Source: Flavobacteriales bacterium | GTDB taxonomy: Bacteria > Bacteroidota > Bacteroidia > Flavobacteriales_E > Vicingaceae | Length of the DNA: 64,000 nucleotides | Direction of reading: 5' to 3' | Assembly (NCBI GenBank): GCA_020853105.1 | Contig: JADYZM010000039.1 | Span: 1-64,000, forward strand | Part shown: positions 9,225-19,163 of the stretch, one piece after another | Position numbering within the stretch: the first letter of the stretch is position 1 | How the letters are laid out: each line of letters begins with the position of its first letter | Translations under genes and position numbers: made by a program | Notes under the pieces: model-generated | What the model was told of the DNA's origin: nothing | Databases searched by the model: none | Seen by the model: the letters and a program-made list of their open reading frames with translations, nothing else

Positions 9225-10271
9225 TTAATTTACAGTTATTATAACTCCACCCCAAGAATATCCAATACCAAACCCACATAAGAGAAGTTTTGACTGGGGT
9301 GTTATTTTATTTGTTTCTAACATTTGCTTTAGTGCTATCGGTATTGATGCTGAAACCGTATTTCCAATATTACTAATATTATTAATAAATTTTTGTTCCG
9401 GTATTTTTATACGTTTTCGGATAAATTCAAGCATTTGAGCGTTGGCTTGATGAAGCACAAAATAATCAATTTTCTCAAATTCTGTTTTATTTTTTTCTAA
9501 AATTTGAGTTATCAATCCAGGTACTTTGCGGAGTGCAAATAAAAAAATTTGATGGCTGTTCATATACATCTTTCCTCTTCTTAATCCCCCGGGTATATGT
9601 TCGTATTGTTTGAGCCAATTGATATCGGCAGCATTTTTTGTTGCAGATCTTTCAACAAATAAATTTTTTTCTCCTTTTCCATCGGTTCCGAATACAAACT
9701 TTTCAATATCCCAGTTTAGGTACCCTTGTATTTTATTTTTAGAAATCAAGGTTGCAGCTGCAGCGTCAGAGAAAATTGCTCTTAAATCAATCTCTCCCGG
9801 ATGCACAACTTTGGAAGGTGTGTCAGCAGTAATTAGAAGTATATTTTCATATTCTTCAGCCATAATTAAAGCCTTTGCAACACTTAACCCATAGATATAC
9901 CCCGTACAACCATGAAGAATATCAATTGCTCCGCAATTTTCAGATAACCCTAAATCACTTTGCATAACGCAAGCAGTTGTTGGTCCTTTATAATCAAGAG
10001 CATCTGAAACAAAAATTATATAATCTATTTTTGATTTATCAAATTTCCATTCTTCAAATAATTTTTCAGCTGCTTTATTTCCTATATCCTTTGCAGTTTC
10101 TTCTATTTCAGCAGCAAATCGATTTTGAATACCACATTGTCTTATTATAATGTCACTTGTAATTTCATCAGGATTTGGGTTTTCCGAGTATTTATAATAG
10201 TCGGCAATAATCTCATCGTTTGAAAAAGATTTTTTTGGAAAATAATAACTTATGGCATTGAGGTAAATCAA
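9225..10271 (-). CDS. 3-oxoacyl-ACP synthase III family protein (second KAS III)
   Basis: Catalytic Cys in DILHGCTGYIYGLSV, His in YFVLHQANAQMLE, Asn in IGNTVSASIPIAL; apparent TTG start. Confidence 0.9.
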   Translation of the reverse strand: MIYLNAISYYFPKKSFSNDEIIADYYKYSENPNPDEITSDIIIRQCGIQNRFAAEIEETAKDIGNKAAEKLFEEWKFDKSKIDYIIFVSDALDYKGPTTACVMQSDLGLSENCGAIDILHGCTGYIYGLSVAKALIMAEEYENILLITADTPSKVVHPGEIDLRAIFSDAAAATLISKNKIQGYLNWDIEKFVFGTDGKGEKNLFVERSATKNAADINWLKQYEHIPGGLRRGKMYMNSHQIFLFALRKVPGLITQILEKNKTEFEKIDYFVLHQANAQMLEFIRKRIKIPEQKFINNISNIGNTVSASIPIALKQMLETNKITPQSKLLLCGFGIGYSWGGVIITVN

Positions 10272-10330
10272 AATTCAATTTTTTGTTAAAAATAATTCTT
10301 TGTATTTTATTTTAGTGAAGTTCATAAATA

Positions 10331-10356
10331 AAAAAAGAGGTTTGCACCTCTTTTTT
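10331..10356. terminator. Bidirectional intrinsic terminator hairpin
   Basis: aaaaaagaggt-ttgc-acctctttttt perfect inverted repeat with A/T tracts. Confidence 0.85.
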
Positions 10357-10378
10357 TTTAAATTTGCTTTTAATCGTG

Positions 10379-13300
10379 TTATCTTACAAGTGTTATCGTT
10401 CCTTTTAAATCGTATTGAACATCATCTAAACCTTTTGCTTTTATGATATAATAATAGGTTCCATCAGAAGCGGGAGATCCACCAATTTTTCCATCCCATG
10501 ATTTGTCTGGTGCGGTAATTTCAGCAACTTGTTTTCCCCAACGGTTAAAGATTACACAATTGAATTCTGAAATATGTTGATAGATAAATTCAAAAACATC
10601 ATTTTTATCATCACCATTAGGTGTAAAAATATTAGGGACAGTAAGGAATGAAGTACCGTGAACTTCAATTGTTATTTGAGTTGTAGCTGAACATTGACCG
10701 TTAAATGAAGTTAATGTAACAGTGTATGAACCTTGTGTTTCATATATAATGGTTGCTGTACTGTTTGTGCTAGTATCTCCTAATGATTGTCCATTACCAA
10801 AATTCCAGTAGGAACTATCAGCTACTCCTGTATTTGTAAATGTTACCGTTAATGGCATTTGTCCTGAAGTTGGATTTGCAGATAAAACAACAGAAACAGT
10901 ATATTCGTGAATATACACGCTTGAAGTAGATTGACATCCATTGGGTGAAATAGTTGTTAATGTGTAAGTTCCTCCTGAGTTAATTGTTGGAGTGAGGGTT
11001 GAGTCACCGGATACGATTTTTCCATCACTGGTTGACCAATAATAAATTGTTCCTGATGATGTCGTACCGGTTAAAACTAAACTTTCTCCTGTACATATAG
11101 TGTCTGCAGCTCCTGCATTAGCTCCAGGCTGAGTAAAGTCTGTAGAGACAGTTACCATGTCAGTTGCTACACAATTATTTGAAGTATTGGTTACAGTTAA
11201 AGTATAGGTTCCTGCACCATTTACTAGAGGAGAATTTGTATTAGAACCACTTACAATAGAACCTCCTGTCCAATTGTATGTAATTGTTGTACCAAAGGAA
11301 GAGGCTGTACCATCTAAATTAACCGTAGGTTGATTACAATTCAAAACCATATCATTCCCGGCATCAGCTGTAGGTTTTAATGTATCAACTGTTACAACAA
11401 CAATATCCGAACTTACACAATTATTATTTGGATTTGTAACTGTAAGCGTATAGGTTCCTGATGAATTAACAAAAGCAGTGTTTGAAGTAGCTCCATTTAC
11501 AATATTTCCATCATTTGTGCTCCACTGATAATTCATAGAAGGTGTTGAACCTGTACCATTTAAAGGAACTCCAGTCGTAATAGTTGTACAATTTAAAGAT
11601 GTATCTGCGCCAGCTGCTGCATTTGGTAGAATGGTATCAATTGTAATTGTAATAAAGTCAGAATTCATACAACCGTTTAGACTATCATAAACTGTAAGTG
11701 TATAAACTCCGGGTACTGTAACAATACCTATAATGCTATCTGCAATTACATTTCCAAGAGAATCAGTCCATTGGTAAGAATATTGCACTCCTGATGAAGA
11801 TCCAGTGCCATTTAACGTTATTGTATCAACAGTACAATTAATGGTTGCATTATTACCCGCATAAGCGATTGGTAAATTTCTATTGTCAGCAACTGTTATT
11901 GAATGAGCAGCCTGACATTGGTTAACTGTATCTTTTGCTATAAGCGTATATGTTCCAGGTGCATAAACAACAGGTGTTAAAGTTGAATCACCTGACACAA
12001 AAGAAGGTCCTGTCCAATAATAAAACAAGTTTGTACCGGAAACGAATCCACTCAATTGAATTGTATCTACTAAGCAAGTTAATGCTGTATCAGAGCCGGC
12101 GTTTGAAATTGGTAAGGAACTATCTTGGAAAATTTCAACAGTATCTGTACTAGAGCAGTTATTGCTGGTTACCGTAAGGATATATAATCCAGCCTGATTA
12201 ACTTGTGGTGTCAGTGTTGTTTGTCCAGAAACAATATTTCCACCAATTGTTGACCAACTGTAAGTTCCGGATAAAGAACTACTTCCGTTTAAGGTGACAA
12301 TTAAATTTTGACATGTGATAGTATCATTTAATCCAGCATTAACTACTGGATATACTATATCAAAGTTTATACAATTGGGTATAGCGTAATTTCCACACAA
12401 ATCTTTTACACTGCTACTGTCATTTGTTAAACAAAAAGTATATGTTCCTGCATCAGAAATTGGAGGATTAACATCAATAGAAAAATATCTGTCTTGAGAA
12501 GCTCCATTTGCACAATTCACTCCTTGAACTGCAGTAACAGTATGAGAGCCGCTTGGACCTGTAAGAGTAAAATCAGAAGCCAACATTCCTGCACAAAGAA
12601 CATTTTCTGTAAAAATAAAATCAATAGATGTTGTTCCACAATTAACAGCTCCGTTAACTGTTTGTATTGCCGGGGGGACATTATCGAAAATAGTAGCTGT
12701 TGAAGCTCCAAAATTTATGGTATATCCATTTAAAGATGTTGAATATTGACTAACATTAACTACATAAGTTTGACCTGCCTGAACAGCGATACAAGGATTA
12801 TTCTGACCTCCTGAGAGTCCATTTGGACCGGTATTTCCAGACAATCCCGAATAGTTGCAACTAACTTCCAAAGCACTGTTGTTATAAATATCAGCGCATG
12901 AATTGCTGGTTAAATTATAAACAGCCCAGTCGTAGTCATCACTAGCTTGATTTGGAACTATTGTGAAACACACATTTCCTGCTGTTTGTGTTGTGAATGT
13001 GTACCAAACATCATTTTTTTCTCCTGATTTTAAACACGATGGAGTAGCATTTATTTCATTTAAAATATTTCCTGTTCCTTGATAAGCATTTGTTTCTGAG
13101 TATGTGTTTTGACAAACCGGAATTGCTCCTAAACAATCTTGAACAGTTGGTGGTGGTGCTGCTACAGGTGCTGTAATGTTTAAGTTATATGAAAAGCAGG
13201 TTGGGGAAAGCCATTTATCTACTACTAAATAATAAGTAACGCCAGAGGTTACGAAAATATTTGTTAATGATTGGTTTCCTGTAGAAGAAGTTGAATTTGC

Positions 13301-13627
13301 AACACAAGTACCCCCTGTAGGACAACCTTGATATAAAAAGATTCCTACCCAACTAGATGAAGATGTAAGGGTTATTGTTATCAATCCTGAAGAAGTTGGT
13401 GTAAAGGCGTAAACAGTATTTTCGCCATCAAGATAGATTCCGTTACCACAAACTATAGTATTATTACCTGTATAAGTATTTCCCATACCGCAAGTTGACT
13501 GATTTGATGCAGAAAATGGTAATGTTATTGGCGAAGCTGCTGCTCCTGCACATGTTCCTGAACCTTGTGAATACGTTTTTGCTACTAAAATTCCAATACC
13601 AATAAATAGGGCAATTAACTTTTTCAT
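10379..13627 (-). CDS. Gliding motility-associated C-terminal domain protein (T9SS type B cargo) with tandem Ig/PKD-like modules
   Basis: Signal peptide; ~7 repeats of NAGSD..L.C....L.G......Y.W...G.I.SG...L.P.V...G.YTLTV; PKD-like segment; C-terminus NIFTPNGDDKNDVFEF...FNRWGKQV...WDGKIGGSPASDGTYYYIIKAKG...KGTITLVR. Confidence 0.92.
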   Translation of the reverse strand: MKKLIALFIGIGILVAKTYSQGSGTCAGAAASPITLPFSASNQSTCGMGNTYTGNNTIVCGNGIYLDGENTVYAFTPTSSGLITITLTSSSSWVGIFLYQGCPTGGTCVANSTSSTGNQSLTNIFVTSGVTYYLVVDKWLSPTCFSYNLNITAPVAAPPPTVQDCLGAIPVCQNTYSETNAYQGTGNILNEINATPSCLKSGEKNDVWYTFTTQTAGNVCFTIVPNQASDDYDWAVYNLTSNSCADIYNNSALEVSCNYSGLSGNTGPNGLSGGQNNPCIAVQAGQTYVVNVSQYSTSLNGYTINFGASTATIFDNVPPAIQTVNGAVNCGTTSIDFIFTENVLCAGMLASDFTLTGPSGSHTVTAVQGVNCANGASQDRYFSIDVNPPISDAGTYTFCLTNDSSSVKDLCGNYAIPNCINFDIVYPVVNAGLNDTITCQNLIVTLNGSSSLSGTYSWSTIGGNIVSGQTTLTPQVNQAGLYILTVTSNNCSSTDTVEIFQDSSLPISNAGSDTALTCLVDTIQLSGFVSGTNLFYYWTGPSFVSGDSTLTPVVYAPGTYTLIAKDTVNQCQAAHSITVADNRNLPIAYAGNNATINCTVDTITLNGTGSSSGVQYSYQWTDSLGNVIADSIIGIVTVPGVYTLTVYDSLNGCMNSDFITITIDTILPNAAAGADTSLNCTTITTGVPLNGTGSTPSMNYQWSTNDGNIVNGATSNTAFVNSSGTYTLTVTNPNNNCVSSDIVVVTVDTLKPTADAGNDMVLNCNQPTVNLDGTASSFGTTITYNWTGGSIVSGSNTNSPLVNGAGTYTLTVTNTSNNCVATDMVTVSTDFTQPGANAGAADTICTGESLVLTGTTSSGTIYYWSTSDGKIVSGDSTLTPTINSGGTYTLTTISPNGCQSTSSVYIHEYTVSVVLSANPTSGQMPLTVTFTNTGVADSSYWNFGNGQSLGDTSTNSTATIIYETQGSYTVTLTSFNGQCSATTQITIEVHGTSFLTVPNIFTPNGDDKNDVFEFIYQHISEFNCVIFNRWGKQVAEITAPDKSWDGKIGGSPASDGTYYYIIKAKGLDDVQYDLKGTITLVR

Positions 13628-13633
13628 TCTTGA

Positions 13634-13960
13634 TTAATTTTTAAACGATTTTTGTTCTAATTCAACTTTAATTTCAGCAAGTTTCTTTATTATAATTTCC
13701 GCTGAAACATTTTTAGAAGTTATAATGTAAGCGTTAGTTCTATCTGGATAAAACAACTCAACGTCTTTTATTCCGTCAACTTTTCGTAAGGTAGAAATAA
13801 TTAGCTCTGCAGTGTTTACAGATTCAATTTGTGTAAAAATTACTTCAATTCTATTTAACCCATTTGGCATTTTTTCAACACTACTAAACTCTTGAGCTTG
13901 AGATGTGTAGAAAATTCCTACAAAACAAACTAACATTATCAACTTTAGAAACTCATTCAT
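13634..13960 (-). CDS. Small secreted protein with HMA/ferredoxin-like fold (no CxxC)
   Basis: Signal peptide plus IEVIFTQIESVNTAELIISTLRKVDGIKDVELFYPDRTNAYIITSKNVSAEIIIKKLAE, betaalphabeta spacing like heavy-metal-associated domains. Confidence 0.55.
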   Translation of the reverse strand: MNEFLKLIMLVCFVGIFYTSQAQEFSSVEKMPNGLNRIEVIFTQIESVNTAELIISTLRKVDGIKDVELFYPDRTNAYIITSKNVSAEIIIKKLAEIKVELEQKSFKN

Positions 13961-14109
13961 TTTTTATAACTATTTAATTTTTAATGCTTTAATTGAAAAA
14001 TCGTTGCAAATTTAAGAAAAGACTCATTTATATACCTATAAGTTGCATAGCTATTTGTTAATTTATAAACAATTAATAAGCAAATATTGTATTCTCGTAA
14101 TTTTGATTC

Positions 14110-16425
14110 ATGGAATATTTGAATCAATTGAATCAATCGCAACGCATGGCGGTTGAAGCTACTGAGGGTCCTGTGATGGTAATTGCAGGAGCAGGCTCAG
14201 GCAAAACTAAAGTACTCACAAACAGAATTGCCCATATAATCAATAAAGGAGTTGACCCATTTAACATTTTAGCTCTTACATTTACCAACAAAGCTGCTAA
14301 AGAAATGAAGGGAAGGATTGAAAAAATAATAAACTCTACCGAATCTCGGAATATTTGGATGGGAACATTCCACTCGGTTTTTGCTAAAATTTTACGTTCC
14401 GAAGCTGAAAAAATAGGCTATCCTAATAATTTTACAATTTATGACACACAAGATGCCAAAAACTTAATTAAAGCAATACTCAAGGAACAAGGTTTGGACG
14501 ATAAAATATATAAACCGAGTCTTGTTTTAAACAGAATCTCAGCAGCAAAAAACAATTTGATTTCTCCGTTGGCATATTTAAACGACACAACAGTACAAAA
14601 TGAAGATACTCAATCGGCAAAACCTAAGTTGGGATTAATTTATCAAATTTATTGTGACCGTTGTTTTAAAGCTGGTGCTATGGATTTTGATGATTTGTTG
14701 TATAAAACCAATGTTTTACTGAGAGATTATCCGAAGGTTTTAGAGAAATACCAAAATCAGTTTAAATATATTTTGGTTGATGAGTATCAAGACACAAATT
14801 TCTCTCAATATTTAATTATTAGAAAATTGGGAGCTGCAAACCTAAATATTTGTGTTGTTGGTGATGATTCTCAAAGTATCTATGCTTTTAGAGGAGCGAA
14901 TATTCAAAATATTTTCAATTTTAAAAATGACTATTCAAATGTCAAAACATTTAAATTAGAACAAAACTATCGATCTACTCAAAACATTGTAAACGCGGCA
15001 AACAGTCTTATCAAGCATAACAAAGAGAAGATAGATAAAACTGTTTTCACTAATAATGAAATTGGTAATAAAATAAAAATATACAGAGCAGGGTCGGATA
15101 ATGATGAAGGAAATACGATTGCCAACTTAATTTTTGATACCCAGTTAACAAATCAAGCAAAAAACCATGAATTTGCAATTCTATATAGAACAAATGCTCA
15201 ATCTAGAGCTATGGAAGAAGCTCTAAGAAAGAAAAATATTCCTTATAAAATTCACGGTGGATTATCCTTTTATCAACGCAAAGAAGTAAAAGATTTATTG
15301 GCTTATTTTAGATTGGTTATAAACCCTAAAGACGATGAAGCTTTGCTAAGAATTATTAATTATCCCGCCAGGGGAATTGGAGATACTACACTAGAAAAAA
15401 TAGTTAGTGTAGCCAACAACCACAATCTTTCAAACTGGGAAATTATTTCAAATTTAAACAAATACAATGTAGGCTTAAACAGTGGAACTCAATCTAAGAT
15501 TGGAGATTTTGTTTTACTTATTTCTGGATTTTCAAATTTACTCCAAACCAAAAATGCTTATGATTTAGCTCACGAAATTGCAGCAACATCAGGATTATTA
15601 AAAGATTTATACAGCGATAGAACTCCGGAAGGCATAAGCAGATACGAAAACATACAAGAACTTTTGAACGGAATTAAAGAATTTACTGAAGAAGAAAACG
15701 AGTTGGAAGAAGACATCACCCCACACGGATTGCCTGAATTTTTACAGAACGTTGCATTGCTAACCGACGCTGACAATGAAAAAGAAGAAGACCATAATAA
15801 AGTATCTCTGATGACAATACATGCATCTAAAGGGCTTGAGTTTCCGTATGTTTACATAGTAGGTTTGGAAGAAAATTTATTTCCTTCACAGCTATCAATA
15901 ACAAATAGAAAAGATCTCGAAGAAGAACGTCGATTATTTTACGTTGCAATTACCAGAGCAGAAAAAGAATTAGTATTTTCATTTGCATCAAGCAGATACA
16001 AATGGGGAAATGTTACCTTTTGTGAACCCAGTCGATTTATTGATGAAGTTGATAAGGACTTTTTAGAATTTATGTACAGCAATAGCACAGAAAAGCAGAC
16101 AAATAACGAATTTGAATTTTCAAGAAATAAATACTTTTCTAAATCTAAAGAAATAAATTTTTCAAATTCTAAACAAATAAAAGAGCAAACCCCACTTCAA
16201 ACTCCTCAACAAATATTGCCAAAGAATTTAAAAAAAATAGCTCCTTCTGCCGGAATTTCACTTCCAATGACAACAGAATTAGTAAGCGGAATGCGAATTT
16301 CTCACGAAAAATTTGGAAACGGTGTGATTGAAGAGCTGGAAGATGGAAAAGCTACCATAAATTTTGATGCAGCAGGAAAAAAAGTTTTACTGCTAAAATT
16401 TGCCAAGCTAACCATTTTAAATTAA
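14110..16425 (+). CDS. pcrA: ATP-dependent DNA helicase, UvrD/PcrA family
   Basis: AGAGSGKTKVLTNRIAH Walker A, LVDEYQDTN, GDDSQSIYAFRGA, LEQNYRST, VSLMTIHASKGLEFPYV, EEERRLFYVAITRA. Confidence 0.95.
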   Translation: MEYLNQLNQSQRMAVEATEGPVMVIAGAGSGKTKVLTNRIAHIINKGVDPFNILALTFTNKAAKEMKGRIEKIINSTESRNIWMGTFHSVFAKILRSEAEKIGYPNNFTIYDTQDAKNLIKAILKEQGLDDKIYKPSLVLNRISAAKNNLISPLAYLNDTTVQNEDTQSAKPKLGLIYQIYCDRCFKAGAMDFDDLLYKTNVLLRDYPKVLEKYQNQFKYILVDEYQDTNFSQYLIIRKLGAANLNICVVGDDSQSIYAFRGANIQNIFNFKNDYSNVKTFKLEQNYRSTQNIVNAANSLIKHNKEKIDKTVFTNNEIGNKIKIYRAGSDNDEGNTIANLIFDTQLTNQAKNHEFAILYRTNAQSRAMEEALRKKNIPYKIHGGLSFYQRKEVKDLLAYFRLVINPKDDEALLRIINYPARGIGDTTLEKIVSVANNHNLSNWEIISNLNKYNVGLNSGTQSKIGDFVLLISGFSNLLQTKNAYDLAHEIAATSGLLKDLYSDRTPEGISRYENIQELLNGIKEFTEEENELEEDITPHGLPEFLQNVALLTDADNEKEEDHNKVSLMTIHASKGLEFPYVYIVGLEENLFPSQLSITNRKDLEEERRLFYVAITRAEKELVFSFASSRYKWGNVTFCEPSRFIDEVDKDFLEFMYSNSTEKQTNNEFEFSRNKYFSKSKEINFSNSKQIKEQTPLQTPQQILPKNLKKIAPSAGISLPMTTELVSGMRISHEKFGNGVIEELEDGKATINFDAAGKKVLLLKFAKLTILN

Positions 16426-16478
16426 TAATTACATTTGACACAACCTTACAAAACAAAGTCTATTTAAAATTGACAGTT

Positions 16479-17129
16479 ATGAATGACAAAAGTAAAGACT
16501 ACAACACCAGCCGACCAAAAATGATTATTCCGGAATATGGAAGAAACATTCAAAAAATGGTTGAACACGCAATTAGTGTAGAAGATAGGGCAGAAAGAAA
16601 CAAAGTGGCTCAAACCATTATCACTGTAATGGGGCAACTAAACCCACACCTGAGAGATATTGTAGATTTTAAACATAAACTTTGGGATCATTTGTTTATT
16701 ATCTCTGATTTTAAATTAGATGTTGACTCACCCTATCCAATTCCTGATAAAGATATTATTTTTAAAAAACCAGAACCTCTAAATTACCCTCAAAGCAATA
16801 TTAGATTCAAACACTACGGAAAAAATGTAGAAGAATTTATAAAGGAAGCTATCAAAATGAATGATGGTGATGAGAAGAAAACACTCGTTAGATATATTGC
16901 CAACTTAATGAAAAAATCATACCTCACTTGGAACAGAGAGTCTGTTGACGATGATCTTATAATGTCTGATTTAAAATTATTATCCAAAGGGCAGTTGAGA
17001 ATTGATGATTCATTCAAACTAGAGCAAACAAATGATATATTAGCAATGAATACCAAAAAGAAAAACAACAATCACAAAAATAAAAACCACAAAAACAATA
17101 AGAATTTTCAAAAAAAACGTAGATTCTAA
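16479..17129 (+). CDS. DUF4290 domain-containing protein
   Basis: MIIPEYGRNIQKMVEHAI...LNPHLRDIVDFKHKLWDHLFIISDF; ATG at 16479 preferred over the track's TTG start; Lys/Asn-rich tail; immediately upstream of murA. Confidence 0.85.
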   Translation: MNDKSKDYNTSRPKMIIPEYGRNIQKMVEHAISVEDRAERNKVAQTIITVMGQLNPHLRDIVDFKHKLWDHLFIISDFKLDVDSPYPIPDKDIIFKKPEPLNYPQSNIRFKHYGKNVEEFIKEAIKMNDGDEKKTLVRYIANLMKKSYLTWNRESVDDDLIMSDLKLLSKGQLRIDDSFKLEQTNDILAMNTKKKNNNHKNKNHKNNKNFQKKRRF

Positions 17130-18436
17130 TGGGTACCTTCAAAATCAAAGGCGGAAATCGCTTAAACGGTGAACTAACACCTCAAGGAGCAAAAAACGAA
17201 GCTTTACAAGTAGTTTGTGCCGTTCTTCTAACACCGGAAAAAGTTACATTGCACAATCTTCCAGACATCAGAGATGTTAATTTTCTTATTGATTTGTTGG
17301 AAGAATTAGGCGTCAAAATTGATCGCAAAAAGAATGGAACAGTTCATTTTACATCAGATAATATCAACCTAGAATATTTACTCAGCGAACAATTCAAAAA
17401 AAGAGCAGCCTCTTTGCGAGGTTCTATAATGATAATGGGTCCACTATTAGCCCGTTTCAAGAAAGCATACATGCCTAAACCGGGTGGCGATAAAATTGGA
17501 GCCAGACCATTGGACACACACTTTTTGGGGTTTGAAAAACTTGGAGCGACATACAGTTATGACTCGAAAGATGGTTTTTATACACTAAAAGCAGATAACC
17601 TAACTGGAAAATATATATTACTTGATGAACCTTCCGTTACAGGAACTGCAAATATTGTCATGACGGCAGTAATGGCTAAAGGTAAAACCACTATTTACAA
17701 TGCAGCATGTGAGCCTTATCTCCAACAGTTATGTAATATGTTGAATAGCATGGGAGCGAAAATTACAGGAATTGGGTCAAACCTACTTCAAATTGAAGGA
17801 GTTAGTGAGATGAATGGATGTAGCCACACCCTTCTTCCCGATTTCATTGAAGTTGGTTCATTTATTGGTTTAGCTGCAATGACACAATCAAACATTGTAA
17901 TTAAAAATTGCCGTGTGGATATGTTGGGAAGAATACCTGAAACTTTTATGCGACTAGGAATTGATTTATCTATTAAAGGTGATGATATTCATATTCCCTC
18001 ACAAAAACATTACGAAATCCAGCGAATGATTGATGGTTCAATACCAACAATATACGACGCTCCGTGGCCAGGCTTTACACCAGACCTATTAAGTATAGTG
18101 TTGGTTACATCAATTCAAGCCAGCGGGACAGTTTTAATCCACCAAAAAATGTTTGACAGCCGATTGTTTTTTATAGACCGGTTGAAAGATATGGGGGCAC
18201 AAATAATATTATGTGACCCACATAGAGCGACAGTCATCGGACTGAATAGAAGTACAAGTTTAAAAGCTACAAAAATGTCATCTCCCGATATCAGAGCTGG
18301 AGTTGCACTTTTAATAGCAGCTCTTTCAGCAGAAGGAACAAGCACTATTTCTAACATTGAACAAATTGACAGAGGCTATCAAAACATTGATACTCGACTA
18401 AACTCAATTGGTGCAGATATTCAACGAATTGATTAA
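17129..18436 (+). CDS. murA: UDP-N-acetylglucosamine 1-carboxyvinyltransferase
   Basis: GGNRLNGELTPQGAKNEALQ, LLDEPSVTGTANIVM, PDIRAGVALLIAALSAEGTSTI. Confidence 0.95.
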   Translation: MGTFKIKGGNRLNGELTPQGAKNEALQVVCAVLLTPEKVTLHNLPDIRDVNFLIDLLEELGVKIDRKKNGTVHFTSDNINLEYLLSEQFKKRAASLRGSIMIMGPLLARFKKAYMPKPGGDKIGARPLDTHFLGFEKLGATYSYDSKDGFYTLKADNLTGKYILLDEPSVTGTANIVMTAVMAKGKTTIYNAACEPYLQQLCNMLNSMGAKITGIGSNLLQIEGVSEMNGCSHTLLPDFIEVGSFIGLAAMTQSNIVIKNCRVDMLGRIPETFMRLGIDLSIKGDDIHIPSQKHYEIQRMIDGSIPTIYDAPWPGFTPDLLSIVLVTSIQASGTVLIHQKMFDSRLFFIDRLKDMGAQIILCDPHRATVIGLNRSTSLKATKMSSPDIRAGVALLIAALSAEGTSTISNIEQIDRGYQNIDTRLNSIGADIQRID

Positions 18437-18480
18437 ACTTTATGGCACAATTTTAGATAAAAAAAACAAAAAAATAAACT

Positions 18481-19014
18481 ATGAAAACCCTTAAAAAATT
18501 TAAAGCAACATTAATTATCTCAGCAATAGTTCTGATTTCTGCCGGATTTATTTATAACAAACAAGCTGGTCCTGAAATAGGAGTTAAAGCCGCTGAATTG
18601 GCATATAAAAATCCTGATGGAAAAGTAATTGCGCTATCTTCATTAAAAGGAAAATTGGTTTTAATTGACTTTTGGGCATCTTGGTGTGGGCCATGCAGAA
18701 GAGAAAACCCGACTGTTGTGGCTGCATATCACAAGTACAAAGACAAAGCATTTACAAATGGAAAAGGATTTACTATTTACAGTTATTCTTTAGACCAAGA
18801 TATAAATCGTTGGAAAGCAGCTATTACACAAGATAAATTAGATTGGCCTTATCATGTTAGCGATTTGAAAGGCTGGCAAGCCGAAGGTGCAGCAAAATAT
18901 GGGGTCAATTCTATTCCAATGAATTATTTAGTTGATGGAAAAGGTAACATCATTGCAAAAAATTTGAGAGGTGCTACTTTAGAGGCTGCACTTGAAAAGT
19001 ATTTGAAAAAATAA
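18481..19014 (+). CDS. TlpA/thioredoxin-like disulfide oxidoreductase
   Basis: LKGKLVLIDFWASWCGPCRRENPTVV; N-terminal TM/signal anchor; IPMNYLVDGKGNIIAKNLRG. Confidence 0.9.
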   Translation: MKTLKKFKATLIISAIVLISAGFIYNKQAGPEIGVKAAELAYKNPDGKVIALSSLKGKLVLIDFWASWCGPCRRENPTVVAAYHKYKDKAFTNGKGFTIYSYSLDQDINRWKAAITQDKLDWPYHVSDLKGWQAEGAAKYGVNSIPMNYLVDGKGNIIAKNLRGATLEAALEKYLKK

Positions 19015-19032
19015 CTTTATTGTCTTTTCACT

Positions 19033-19069
19033 AAAAAACGGTAGAAAATGAATTTTTCTGCCGTTTTTT
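19033..19069. terminator. Intrinsic terminator hairpin
   Basis: aaaaaacggtagaaaa ... ttttctgccgtttttt with one mismatch. Confidence 0.8.
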
Positions 19070-19131
19070 CATTTTATCTCAATTTAAATTGAATTTTTAT
19101 GACAATGTGGCTCTGTTTAAATCAATGGTAG

Positions 19132-19139
19132 TATCTTTG
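19132..19139 (+). promoter_or_regulatory. Bacteroidota-type -7 element (TAnnTTTG) for grpE
   Basis: TATCTTTG 25 nt upstream of the ATG at 19164; no clear -33 TTTG. Confidence 0.5.
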
Positions 19140-19163
19140 CAACCTTTAGAAAAAAAATCAGAC

